A DNA stretch of 64,000 nucleotides from Flabesymbios commensalis (Eukaryota; Annelida; Polychaeta; Terebellida; Flabelligeridae), in the NCBI GenBank assembly GCA_964017125.1, contig OZ024909.1, positions 57,305,122-57,369,121 on the forward strand. The letters are read 5' to 3'. This document shows positions 47,293 through 57,695 of the stretch, in pieces. Position 1 is the first letter of the stretch; each line of letters opens with the position of its first letter. The notes below the pieces were generated by a model. It was not told the origin of the DNA. It saw only the letters and a list, made by a program, of their open reading frames with translations, and made no database searches. The translations under genes were made by a program, and so were the position numbers.

Positions 47293-48689
47293 TCACAATA
47301 GGACCACATGATAAATCCTGGTCCATAGTTTTGGCCCATTTAATTGTCGCCTTCCATGCGTTTCTATAACAATTTCAGACAAATTTACGACATTCACAAA
47401 TTACGTAATTCAACTCTATTAGAAAAACAACTATCCAGTTTCTACGATAACTCATTATTAAAAAATTATCATTAACTTAGATTCAGGTAGTGACGTTTGG
47501 CACTCTGTATATTGTCTGTATGGATCACAAAACGCCGACCCAAGCACGTCTTTGCCACAGTACAGAGAAATGATCGAGTTCTGAGTCAGTTGTTCCCTAA
47601 AGTTCCACTAAGACTATAAGAAGCCCACCCATGTGCGTTTTGGGATAAAATGGGGTGTACCGTTTTAGCATTAATAGAAAAAAATTGACTGAAAAGCTAT
47701 TGTTTATTGTGTTCGTGTTTACTGCCAACAAAGTGGCGTTTTATAAGCTCCCCTAATCCAAGGAGACACGTATAGAATGGATATTAACTTACTTTGACTA
47801 TATATAAAGCCTGCTGAAATGCTTCATACAAATTAAGAATCTTAAATAGTAATCATACCCTCATACAGCAGTCAGGTATTTAATCGTGGTATTGAATTCC
47901 CATTTTCGATGCCGATATATGATGGGAATCTGGGCAGGGTATTTTGTGGGCTCAAGTGGTACGTTTGTTTGATCGTTCGTAACTATTAACGGCTAAAATC
48001 AATTTTAACCCTCTGCCCATTGGAAGGGTGTCGCCTCCTTCGTGCGCCGTCGCCGCCGCTATTTGTTTTGGCTACTACATGTACTCCAACATGACCTAAC
48101 CGATTGAATACACAAATCACACAAAACTTAAACCCCTCCGGCATTTTTTTACTGACGGTCAAGTTAATTTTTTTTATTATTATTATGAGAGCTGTTGTAT
48201 ATGGTTATAGGTTTTTCGGAGTTTCTGAGTGCATTGCAATGCATTGTCTGTTTTCATGTGCAATTAAAAGCGAGGCTATATGGCGACCATCTGTATTTTA
48301 TCGATGTTATTAAATCGATCTTATAATTAATCAGTTAAATGCATCGACACCTCTTAAATATAGGGTTGATGACACAACAACACAGCCAGCTTGTATCCAA
48401 ATCAATTTAATGATGATTGTTCAATTGAAAGTTCAATGTAAAACCAGCACTAAGCCACTAAACAAACAAACTATCTAAGGCACGACATTTTCATCATCGT
48501 ATGATAGGATGTAATGTATTAGGCCTAAACTCAACAATCAGCTAGTTCTCCCACCAGTTTTACTAAAATATTGATGTTTAATCAGAGATTATTTAGTCAA
48601 TATAATATCTCAGGTTTAATGTTATAAAACGAAACCTCACAACGTTTTTTTTATAAGATTATGACTGGTTTTTTTCGGATTAATTTATA
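47293..48689. other. Non-coding
   Basis: Nothing recognised apart from a small CG-rich patch at 48,025-48,060 (CGTGCGCCGTCGCCGCCGC). Confidence 0.4.
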
Positions 48690-48912
48690 TTAACCCTTTA
48701 AGAACGACTATAAATGTTTGCAATCCATTTTATCAGCTGATTAAAACAATGTTATTGGGGAAAAATGTGTGTTTCAACATCAGTATTTGCATTTTTTAGG
48801 CTCAAATTAAACAAATATAAGTATTTATCTACAACTTAAACACTGTTAAAGCGAGACACAGCTTCAATTCGGAGACCGTTTAAATAAGATAATTTAGCGG
48901 GCAAAAGGTTAA
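48690..48912. mobile_element. TTAA MITE, piggyBac-like, worn
   Basis: TTAA then CCCTTTAAGAACG at the left, GCGGGCAAAAGG then TTAA at the right. A decayed hairpin module (ACAACTTAAACAC, GAGACACAGCTTCAATTC) lies inside at 48,830-48,875, in the place where subfamily A has its intact hairpin. Confidence 0.65.
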
Positions 48913-49257
48913 AAATACCATATTGCAAATTTATCCGACAAAGAAATTTAAATGGTTATTTCAATGCGCTACAAAGATATCCCACATTATATCATTATAA
49001 GATACTTATTGATTTATAATTAGACAGCGTTATTCATTGTTGTTATCAGGGCTAATATTCTTGTGAATATTGGTTTTTAAATCTTTAGATACATTTATGC
49101 GGGCAGAGGGATGTATTTAAAGTGAGATCTCTGAGAACCAATAACTTATCAACTTCTGTGACTCACACTCCTTCATCAGATCAGTAGTAACAGTTATTAC
49201 CATTAACCTGAAGTCCCCATTGGAAACCTGCCACTGCGATTTGCTTCCTGTTTTTAT

Positions 49258-49331
49258 CATGGCTGACATCGACAATTTCCTGCTTCCGTCCGATGTTGTG
49301 GAAAATTCAGTTGGATTTTCTCTGGATATTG
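49258..49331 (+). CDS. Possible first coding exon of an unrecognised gene
   Basis: ATGG in the context TATCATGG opens a frame of 24 complete codons reading MADIDNFLLPSDVVENSVGF and then SLDI, ending at ATTG|GTAATA, a good donor site. The peptide is acidic and non-repetitive, unlike the low-complexity translations around it. I do not recognise the protein and cannot find the next exon. Only start context, donor and composition support it, so confidence is low. The CRE/E-box cluster lies downstream, not upstream, of it. Confidence 0.22.
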
Positions 49332-50313
49332 GTAATACTTTGTTTCTAATTATTTTCTCTTTATTACATGACTCACATTGGCCCGTGTGCGAGATAAAAC
49401 TAATTACCTGTTTGTGTGTGATTCTGTCAAGAAACATGAAATCCCTTCTGTCAAGAAGCTTTCATCAAATCAATCATCGTTACAGACCCAGTGTATATGT
49501 TAACACGTTTTTTTTATATTAAGTAAAGTGAAAACTGAATGAGACTGCCGTTTAAAATGTCAGTATATCGAACGATAAGTGGACAGTTAAACTTTAGGTG
49601 ACTTTATGTGTAATTATAAAGATCAAGAAGTGGTACATGCCTATAGTTACATGCTAAATCTTAGCCTGACAAGTTTCAATTTGAACGCAGTAGGCCTACT
49701 TATATATCTGCGTCCCAGTGAATGCGGTTTACGTTTTACACCATAGGCCTACTGACTGCACGGTGTCTTCGCTCTGCTTACATTGTCGTACACGCTCTGG
49801 TCAGCGAGGCTGGATTTACACAGAATCCAGTTCGATGATCTGGGAGCGAAGTCCAGTGCTACTTTATTGAAGACAAATTTTTGACATAACGTAGGTGGAT
49901 GGTCACAATTCGTTGAGCATATATTTATGTTGTAGGCCTATCATAAGTTAGGCGAGGGAACACCAAAGTCTATCTGGGGAAATAGCCAGTTGCCACGCCG
50001 GCAAACTGCCCTCACCAAACTCTGATCACTATCATTCAATTTGCCGTTTTGTCGACGGTAAATGATAACTTCTTTAACTCTATCTTTCCTTCATTCTCTC
50101 TTATTTATTAGTCTAGACATAATGCTGTGCACACAATCCAAACAGAACGCGACGACCTTACGCCATGCGGCTTGGGCTCTGCAGTCTAAATGGAACGTCC
50201 GTCCAGCTCAGTGCCTGTCACCTTGCCGTATCAGGTCTGACCGTCAGACTACCAGTCTGACCTTGACAACAGGTGTGTGGGAAACGGGTACGAAAATGAG
50301 GGGTGCGAGCAAC
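49332..50313. other. Non-coding or intronic
   Basis: No gene or repeat is recognised. GC content appears higher from about 49,740 onward than in the AT-rich surroundings. Confidence 0.4.
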
Positions 50314-50335
50314 ATGAATATTCATTATGACGTCA
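50314..50335. promoter_or_regulatory. POU palindromic site next to a CRE
   Basis: ATGAATATTCAT (50,314-50,325) fits the MORE-type palindrome that POU dimers bind. TGACGTCA (50,328-50,335) is a perfect CRE. They are two bases apart within a GC-richer stretch. The motifs are seen; their function is inferred. Confidence 0.4.
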
Positions 50336-51925
50336 CCGGTTTACTGACGGCAGCGTGGAGGTCACACTCAGGTCAGATTGTTTGGGCCGCCTGAATCAAC
50401 TGTCAATTGGCCAGGGAGGAGGGGGGTTCTGAACTCATAGTACATATACGGGTTATCCAGGTTTTGCCGGTGGCAGACAACTGGATAGATGAAGATGAGT
50501 GCCTGTAGGCCTACTGTAAGTGGTGCGCGATCGATTGGCGGCAAAGCTAGTCCAAGCGAGGCCGCCCAGGCTACGACCACTCGTCAGCATTCGTAAACCC
50601 GAGCGGTCTCGAAGCGGGGTAAGACGCTGATCCCACAGGCCCACACGCATGCCCAGCATGATCAGCGTTCAGGAGTGGGGTCTGTCAGCAGGAGGGTAGC
50701 CAGTAAATGTACGCATGAAGGTCCGTCTAGCCAAGAACTTTATCTATTTTAAATCCTTGGTCCAGCTGACCACTACGAATTTTTGCATTATGAACTCACG
50801 AGTCAGGTGTTTTTTGGTTTGCAGATTTGTTTTTTATTGGTGAATGCTGTTCAGTCAGAGAGCGAAGCACATCATTGTAAGCCTACTGGTAACACAGATT
50901 TTGATCATTCCTTTTTAGGTTTTGTGATAAGATCAGATTTCGAAATATCTGCCTTAAATTGATCAAAATTAGTTTTATTAATTTGTCCAACTGACATTGG
51001 TGGTTTAGTAGACTTTGGTTGTTTATGGGATGTCATGTTGCTTGTCCGTTTTTGGAATATTTAGACGAGAGTGGGAGACAAGTAGGCCTATGCATTATTT
51101 AGACATTATTTATGGACTAAATATGTCAACGCCTTGTTTACTGACTTTAAATGACTTTGCTATTTTCAATTAGAGTAGGCCTATATATCTTTTTTTTTAA
51201 TAAGTCTGCATTTTGGCTAGTTTGATTATGCGTTCTGTCATCAGGTTAGAATTTGTGTCATGTTGACATAGGCCTATATATCCATGCAACCAGCAACCAT
51301 AAAATAGATAAATAGTTGCATTGGCATAAAATACTTAGAAACTGGTACTTTCTTCTTAATGACGGATTTAAAGCGACTCAATCAGGCTAAAATCATAAAA
51401 AATCAGTTATTTTATTTTGGCTTCTTAATATGATCATATGATGTAAACATGTCCATAGACTAGAATATGGATCGCCACCTTATCGTCAATCAAGCCGTTA
51501 TCACTTAACCGAATGGATTGTATTGCAGTTCAGGAAACTGCCTAGCCGAGTAAACAACGTCTCTGGGCGAGCGCAGCGGGCCACAGAACCGTGAATCTAG
51601 TATCAAAGTGGCTTTGATACCAACTTTAAATTGCTCTTCTGGACTTAATCTGATGAGCCATGGCCAATCTAACATCATCTTGCTTATGATAAATATATTT
51701 TCTTACATATCTGTGATTCTTGTGCTGATATGTGGCATATTGGACCTGCATTTAAGTAAAATACAACTACAATTCACTTCGATATAGTTTGCATCAACCT
51801 TCGCCAGTGCGACATGAGCGACATCTATGTGAGGAGAATTCGTCCGCTGAACACGCATGCTCAGACCGCCTTAAACTTGTTGTTCAACACAAAACACGTG
51901 CGTGAAGCACAAGAAAAACGGCAGA
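50336..51925. other. Non-coding, partly GC-richer
   Basis: 50,520-50,700 is CG-rich for this window (GCGCGATCGATTGGCGGC, GGTCTCGAAGCGGGG). A small perfect hairpin GTATCAAAGTGGCTTTGATAC is at about 51,602-51,622. No gene is supported. Confidence 0.4.
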
Positions 51926-51969
51926 TACCACGTGCGATGACGTCATCTACCACGTGCGATGACGTCATC
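51926..51969. promoter_or_regulatory. Duplicated E-box/CRE unit
   Basis: Two exact 22-bp units in tandem (51,926-51,947; 51,948-51,969). Each has CACGTG (51,929 and 51,951) and TGACGTCA (51,938 and 51,960), with identical spacing. A further CACGTG lies just upstream (about 51,896). CACGTG is bound by bHLH(-ZIP) factors and TGACGTCA by CREB/ATF factors. This suggests a promoter or enhancer, but no transcript start is visible. Confidence 0.5.
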
Positions 51970-52234
51970 TCACAAAATCTCGCGTTTCCACCCCAATCCA
52001 CCCGAGATCACTTGGTAGCCTCAAGTGTAGTTTCGGATAAATAACATGAATATAAACTTACTTTCCTTTTCTAACAATAAAAAATCTTCACATATATGCG
52101 TCAAATATGGTAGTGAAGACCTGTACACTGCAGGTAAGTCAGTGAATTGCGATTAAACCCCGAACTGGGAACAGTTTATTTCTGTGGCAGGAGAGCGGCT
52201 GTACACAATTCAGCGCCGTAGGCCGATCAGCGCA
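51970..52234. other. Non-coding
   Basis: Nothing recognised. Confidence 0.35.
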
Positions 52235-52475
52235 AGGAACTGCCCTGCCCTACTGCAAAGAGAGAGACTGTGAAACTAGGCATTACTCATAAAATCGTGA
52301 CAAAAGGCGACCCCGTTTTTGCGCGCCCGATAAATTGGTTACTGCGAAACGCGAATTTGACGAAATGATAAAATTAGCTAGTGTTATAGAGCCCAGCGAA
52401 TGGTCGTCAGCGCTTTATATGGTACTAAGAAAGAACGGGGATTGAACGCCCAAACGCTGCCGGATAGATATTAGT
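52235..52475 (+). pseudogene. CsRn1-type pol relic, protease/RT border
   Basis: A fragment on the plus strand that matches the pol of the 37.7-45.5 kb element at the protein level, for instance THKIVTKGDPVFARP and the start of the reverse transcriptase. It is short, clearly broken, and more diverged than the nearly complete element, so it is older. It ends shortly before a run of G. Confidence 0.75.
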
Positions 52476-52485
52476 CCCAGAGCTA

Positions 52486-52507
52486 GGGGGGGGGGGGGGG
52501 GGGGGGG
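52486..52507 (+). repeat. Run of 22 G
   Basis: Homopolymer; its length may be affected by assembly error. Confidence 0.9.
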
Positions 52508-52744
52508 TTATTTGTGTTGAAAGGTCCATACGATCCAAGAATTCCACCTATAGTGAAATTTTCTCAGGAATCCGAATCTGCGCGTCTTACAAAAATCATC
52601 CTGTCCAAAAGTACCGTAAAAACCCTTTTAACACTAGTACCGTCAAAATCGCAAACCGCAATTTGAAATATTTCGTATGAAGTGTTTGTTTGCTAAAATT
52701 GTGGTAATTTTCTATTTAAATAATTTTTTAATTATTTATTATCT

Positions 52745-53320
52745 TCACATATGACACAGGCTTTCACATGGATGTAAAATATTTTGTGTCTGATCAATGA
52801 CAAATACACAATATAGCTTTAAGTTGGTATTTTAACACGTAATTTTACTCATTTTTCATACTTTTTCACTAAATAGACAAAATACTTTTCTCTCAGCCGA
52901 TTTTTGTATAGTATAAATGTTTAGTTTTGATTCAAACATGTTCTAGAACTATTGTTGACGTAAAATTAACCCATTTGGAATAAAAATAATGAGTTATGTG
53001 AACATATATCTCGCTTTTTTCGTTGGACGTAAAATTAGCTCGCTTTTCTTCAGGTTAGGGAAAATTGACCATGTCTCACATTTTTGCCACTGAGTGGTCG
53101 AATTTGAAGTTATATCAATATATTTGATATCAATAGAAAGCTACTGGCACAGGCCGTCACATGGGTGTAAAATATTTTGTATCTGATCATTGACAAATGC
53201 ACAAGAAAGCTTTAAGTTGGTATTTTAACCCTTAATTTGACCTTTTTTCATACTTTTTCAGTAAAAAGTCAAAATACTTTTTTCTCAACTAATTTTTGTG
53301 TATAATAAATATTTAGTTTT
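52745..53320 (+). repeat. Two direct repeats of about 180 bp, spacing about 400 bp
   Basis: Unit 1 (about 52,752-52,930) and unit 2 (about 53,150-53,318) share GGTGTAAAATATTTTGT-like, GACAAATACACAA, AGCTTTAAGTTGGTATTTTAA and AAAATACTTTTTTCTCA words in order. They differ by many substitutions. Non-coding, AT-rich. Confidence 0.75.
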
Positions 53321-53840
53321 GGTTATTGAGAGCGTTTTCCTTCGCTCGCCCAAGAAGGGGTTCTGGGCATGTCTAGGGGATATATCCCTAGACATGCCCA
53401 GACGGCCGGAGACTTGAGTTTCGCTGTACAATTTAATGATGAAACTCTGTGGCATTTTGCGCAGCTCCGCTATCCTCGGGTCGGATAGTCCCCAGAGTAA
53501 CAATAGGAAGGATCACTCCCTCTGGGTAACTCCATTCATCCCACGTGAGAGACCTAATGTCAAACACGCTATTGCCGGTGATTTAAGGCTACCACAGCCT
53601 ACATCAGCGCCAGCACTGATGCGGGTGCTGCATTGGCTCCGCTGTTGAGCGGAGGAACCAGGGTACGCCACTGGCAATCCGCCCGAAGATTATGGCCAGA
53701 TACGAGAAGGCTGCAGCTGCCCTTGGATGATTGCTGTAGACTAGTGCTTCCGTACAATGCCGTAACAGCATCCAACAGACGAAACAGATCCCTAATGACC
53801 CTCCCCGAATGGGGGCGAAAAGTACTACTACTAGCAATCA
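53321..53840 (-). mobile_element. Family F element, copy 5 (minus strand)
   Basis: Read on the minus strand it gives CAATCATCCAAGGGCAGCTG, GGCGGATTGCCAGTGGCG, the GCGCCAGCACTGATG region, GACATTAGGTCTCTCACGTG and the palindrome (53,362-53,402), and stops at CGCTCTCAATAACC. The 3' tail region is missing. The 5' end reaches GGGAGGGTCATTAGG. It is very similar to copy 1 at 4.6 kb. Confidence 0.8.
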
Positions 53841-53852
53841 TTCTAGTACCCC

Positions 53853-53925
53853 GTTGTGTCTCTAAGCAAGGCACTTCACCCTCAAATGCTTCACTTGACT
53901 CAGGTGAAAATGAGTACCAGGTAGG
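53853..53925 (+). mobile_element. SINE core fragment
   Basis: GTTGTGTCTCTAAGCAAGGC, ACTTCACCCTCAAATGCTTC and GGTGAAAATGAGTACCAGG follow the conserved central block of a widespread animal SINE group (GTGTCCTTGGGCAAGGCACTT-like). No tRNA head is visible next to it. Confidence 0.5.
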
Positions 53926-54371
53926 ATAGAGATGGCAATGTGTACGATAAGTTCAATGCGCCGAAATGGCTCCGGGACTGTATGCTCTCCGTTGAGTTGA
54001 AATGGCACACGAATGAGTCGAGTGACCAGGGGTGTAAAATGTAAAGTCGGATGATAGGTCTTCAGACTTGATATCAGACTGTAAACCTGCACCTTTACCT
54101 TTATAATAGTTAGGCTGGTCGGGACAGTAAATTATGACCATAATTGACAATAAGCTACATATGTATTATTTATTATTTTGTGTTCTATTGTATTTATCTA
54201 GCATGCAGTAACGTTATTGCAGGTCTACTTGCAATTATGGCCACACCTGATCTAATGGGGTAGAAGATTGATTGAATTTTTATATATATTGGTCTCAAAA
54301 ACGCTAAAATGGTCTAAACATAAAATACATGGCTCTAATCCTGCTTAGACCGAGACCAATGAAAATGTTGA
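53926..54371. other. Non-coding
   Basis: Nothing certain. 54,296-54,371 already resembles the repeat that begins at 57,382. Confidence 0.4.
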
Positions 54372-54925
54372 CCTCGAAATATATGAAATTGATGTTAACA
54401 TCATTAAATTTGATCCATTGGTTACAAAGTTACGATAATTATTGTTCGCGAGTGGCGGCCATTTTGGATATTGCCTAAAATGGTGGTTCCAGTACTTTTT
54501 GAAGTTGGATCCATCAAAAATATAAATCTATAAGGTCTAAAGGACCTATAAACAAAGTTTGACAATTTTAGCCAGATGTGCAAATTTATACACTAATTGG
54601 ACATTATGGTCCCCCACTAATGGCAAAATTATGTTTTCTATAGGCTATCACGTCTCGTCGGAAGGCATTTCACCTTCACCCAGTAGTGGGGGACCATAAT
54701 GTATTAAATTTGCACATCTGGCTAAAATTGTGAAAATTGGTGTACAAGCCCACAAGACAATACTCTTTCATATTTTTGATGGATCCAATCTGAAAAATCG
54801 CTGGATCCACCATTTTAGGCAAAATTCAAAATGGCCGCCACTCGAAAACCAAAATTATCATATCTTGGCAACATATGGCCCAAATTTTACGATGTTTACA
54901 TTAATTTTATATATTGGGATGACGA
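54372..54925. mobile_element. Foldback repeat with arms of about 240 bp
   Basis: The left arm (54,372-54,615) and the right arm (54,689-54,925) are inverted copies, about three quarters identical by eye. Shared words: GAGTGGCGGCCATTTTG, GCCTAAAATGGTGG, TTGGATCCATCAAAAATAT, AATTTTAGCCAGATGTGCAA and ATTATGGTCCCCCACT at the inner end. A 73-bp spacer separates them. The left-arm sequence occurs again alone at 57,382-57,694. Confidence 0.8.
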
Positions 54926-55302
54926 GGAATCTATTTTTAAAAGTTTAAATGTGATTGGGATGAAATTGCATGTTTTAGTTTTATTTGAAATGTCCAAAAT
55001 AACACATTTTGTAAAAAGAATATGCTAAAAACCGAAATATCGAACGCTGGACACATTTAAAAAATAGTTAGTGACATTTGATTCATATTTGACTGTTAAC
55101 CACATAATGTATATAGGCCTATACATATTGGTAAGCGTCATCAGTTAAATAAATCTTCAGTTAGTACATGTATCGCGGTTAGCAAACATTATTTGGACAT
55201 TCATTGTTTATGCACTCCCAGTCAAGGTGACATAGATGTGTGCATCCTAGATTAGCATTAGCACATTTGCAATTCCCCTTATCAGGTTATGCTTTTTTGA
55301 CA
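54926..55302. other. Non-coding
   Basis: Nothing recognised. Confidence 0.35.
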
Positions 55303-55596
55303 TTATTGATTGCAGTGTTGCAGTGTTGCAACAATGCACAACCCTAGCATCTGCAAAACATTCAGCAGACCCAGCTCCATTCCTATGTATTGTATATCTT
55401 GCTGCATTTCAAGAGCCTTTCTGCACATATATCTTGCCTGATGCCGTGCTCGTCTAGACCGAAGTAAGGCCTCTTGTTTGGGTGGTATGTTTCCTAATGT
55501 TCGTTTGTCACAGTCCATGCACCGCTCCAGCCATGTCAATGGAGTCCAGGGAGGACAGAAGAGGATATTCGGTATTTGCCACGAATGTGTCTGTTA
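55303..55596 (-). other. Unassigned open frame, possible exon or transposon remnant
   Basis: On the minus strand a frame open for about 97 codons contains SWQIPNILFCPPWTPLTWLE, RCMDCDKRTLGNIPPKQEAL and RSRRARHQARYMCRKALEMQ. The composition (many Trp, Cys, Arg, Pro, Gln) looks more protein-like than the other fortuitous frames here. The 5' side is preceded by AATAACAG, which could be an acceptor. I recognise no family. It may be an eroded transposase or host exon. Confidence 0.25.
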
Positions 55597-57323
55597 TTTC
55601 TGGGTAGGCACCCAATGCAGCCAATGCACTTTTCTGCCAATACTCATATAAGATGAACTAGAAGGCCTATTGCAGCAAGTAAAGAAGAGTGGGAGTGAGA
55701 TGCACCTTTGGGGACCAAGTTATTTTTACGATTGCATGGATAGAGATTGTCTGAAACCTTTTGGCAGAGCCAAAACTAACCCAAAATTCAGTCAATCTCA
55801 GGCTAGTAAAGGCTAGTAACAGCAATGCATATACTAATGCTATTCACTTTCCTAATATAAATAGTGTTATGTCTTAATAATGTGTAGAACATGCGACTGT
55901 CAGCTTCCATTTGATCAGAAGGCATAAATTGAAAGAGGTTAGCGTTATCGGAAGGATGTGACCTGGTCATCCTTCGTGGAATATATGATATTTGGGAAAC
56001 GTTTTCTAATCGTTAACCATTTCTTGACCTATGAATCTAAAGAAATCAGCCATATTCGCTGGTCTTTTCAAAAATTATCCTAGTCACCAGCGATGGGTGT
56101 TGACCCCTGAACCTTGGTTCGACAACCACCTTTCTCTTAGGTTAAACCTGTCAAACTTAGGATGGGAATTTCAGATCAGGTCAAGTCTGGTTATTATGAA
56201 CTCCGATTTCATGCTCTGGACACATGTTAAGAAATGACATTATACGTATTGTTGAAAGTTTGCAACTTTGATGGTTCGGACCATATATGGACAATGGCAG
56301 CAGCATCAAAAATTTTTATAGACACATCGTTTTCAGCCATTCTAAGATGTCAGATTTTTTTCCACTCCTCCATTTCCCTCTGTCAGATAATAATGGTGGC
56401 TCCTTTTGATTTTCAAATAACGTAAATCATATGCATTTGGGTGTGATTGGAGAGAACTAAATAAATAAGAAACCAACGAAGTACTTGTCTTCTGTACACT
56501 AATATTTTTGCCTTCAGTTCTCGATGGTTTGCAATGTTGGGAGAGATACCCTCTTCAGTTATAGACACAGACACATTCATCATACACTTTCATGTACATT
56601 CATGCCTTTATTAACATGTTAAAGGCATATTGCATTATGTATCTACTGGACCAGCAGGAATTATTTATCTTGTATCTAATGTGAGCATATTTGAACACGT
56701 GTCATTAAATAAAAAGGATTGCCCTTGAGTATATACAGGAGGTATATAACATCTTTAGACAAACAAGTTTGGAGAATTTGCCCTTCTTTGTGCTGACCAT
56801 AAACAGAAGAAGATGATGTTGAGTGTGACGATAATTCAGCTGATGATGCAAATTCAACCAGTGCTTGTACTTTCCCAGGAACAAGGTGTTTATCCATATA
56901 TGATAACAGCAGGATTGTCAAATAGAGAAGATATATATCGGTAGCCAGAGTAGTTAGTTTGGTTGAAAACAAACAAACAAACATCAGCACAGGTCATCTA
57001 TTACCTAAATATGAAGGTCGAAATCACCCTCACGAAAAAGTGATCAAGCAAATCAGCTGTATTTATTACAGATCAAGGATCATTAAACGGGTTTTAACTA
57101 ATATGAAATTTATATTATTACAACTTCCTCATGTTGTTATCCCAGCTGTCAAAATCAAAAAACCCATGCAGTTTGTTTAGAGCATCTTAGAGGCTTATTT
57201 TAACTTGGCGTCATCTATCTTGTCATAAATATCTGCCGGTGGAGTGGTTGGGATGATGTATGCAATACATGCTGATGATCGTCCAAATGTTACAAAACAA
57301 ACTTATGTATATTTTCATAGAGA
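55597..57323. other. Non-coding
   Basis: Mostly AT-rich. Small open frames (56,031-56,425; 56,676-57,180) lack domains. No repeat is recognised. Confidence 0.4.
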
Positions 57324-57381
57324 GGGACATGGCGCAATGGTTAGAGCGTGACGCTTTGACAATGTTGCTTCCTGCCGCTAA
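57324..57381 (+). repeat. tRNA-like SINE head fragment
   Basis: GGACATGGCGCAATGGTTAG resembles a tRNA 5' half with an A box (TGGCGCAATGG). No matching B box follows; the sequence breaks into the next repeat. Confidence 0.35.
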
Positions 57382-57694
57382 AAAATGGTCGACACATAAA
57401 ATATATGTCTCTAATCATGCTTAGACCGAGATCAATGAAACCGTTGGACTCGAAATATATGACATTGATGTTAACATCATTAATTTTGCTTCATTGGTTA
57501 CAAAGTTACGATAATTATTGTTCGCGAGTGGCGCCCATTTTGGATTTTGCCTAAAATGGTGGTTCCAGTACTTTTTGAAGTTGGATCCATCAAAATTATA
57601 AATCTATAAGGTCTAAAGGACCTATAAACAAATTTTGACAATTTTAGCCAGATGTGCAAATTTATACACTAATTGGACATTATGGTCCCCCACT
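57382..57694 (+). repeat. Single arm of the foldback repeat
   Basis: It matches 54,296-54,615 closely: GCTTAGACCGAGATCAATGA, TTGTTCGCGAGTGGC, TGGTGGTTCCAGTACTTTTT, AGGTCTAAAGGACCTATAAAC and the end ATTATGGTCCCCCACTA. Its border is at the start of the CsRn1 pol relic. Confidence 0.85.
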
Positions 57695-57695
57695 A

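Noticed and set aside
54612-54696. CACTA transposon (CACTA...TAGTG around the foldback spacer)
   Set aside because: Only five terminal bases fit, the unit is about 80 bp, and the arms outside it are the real structure.
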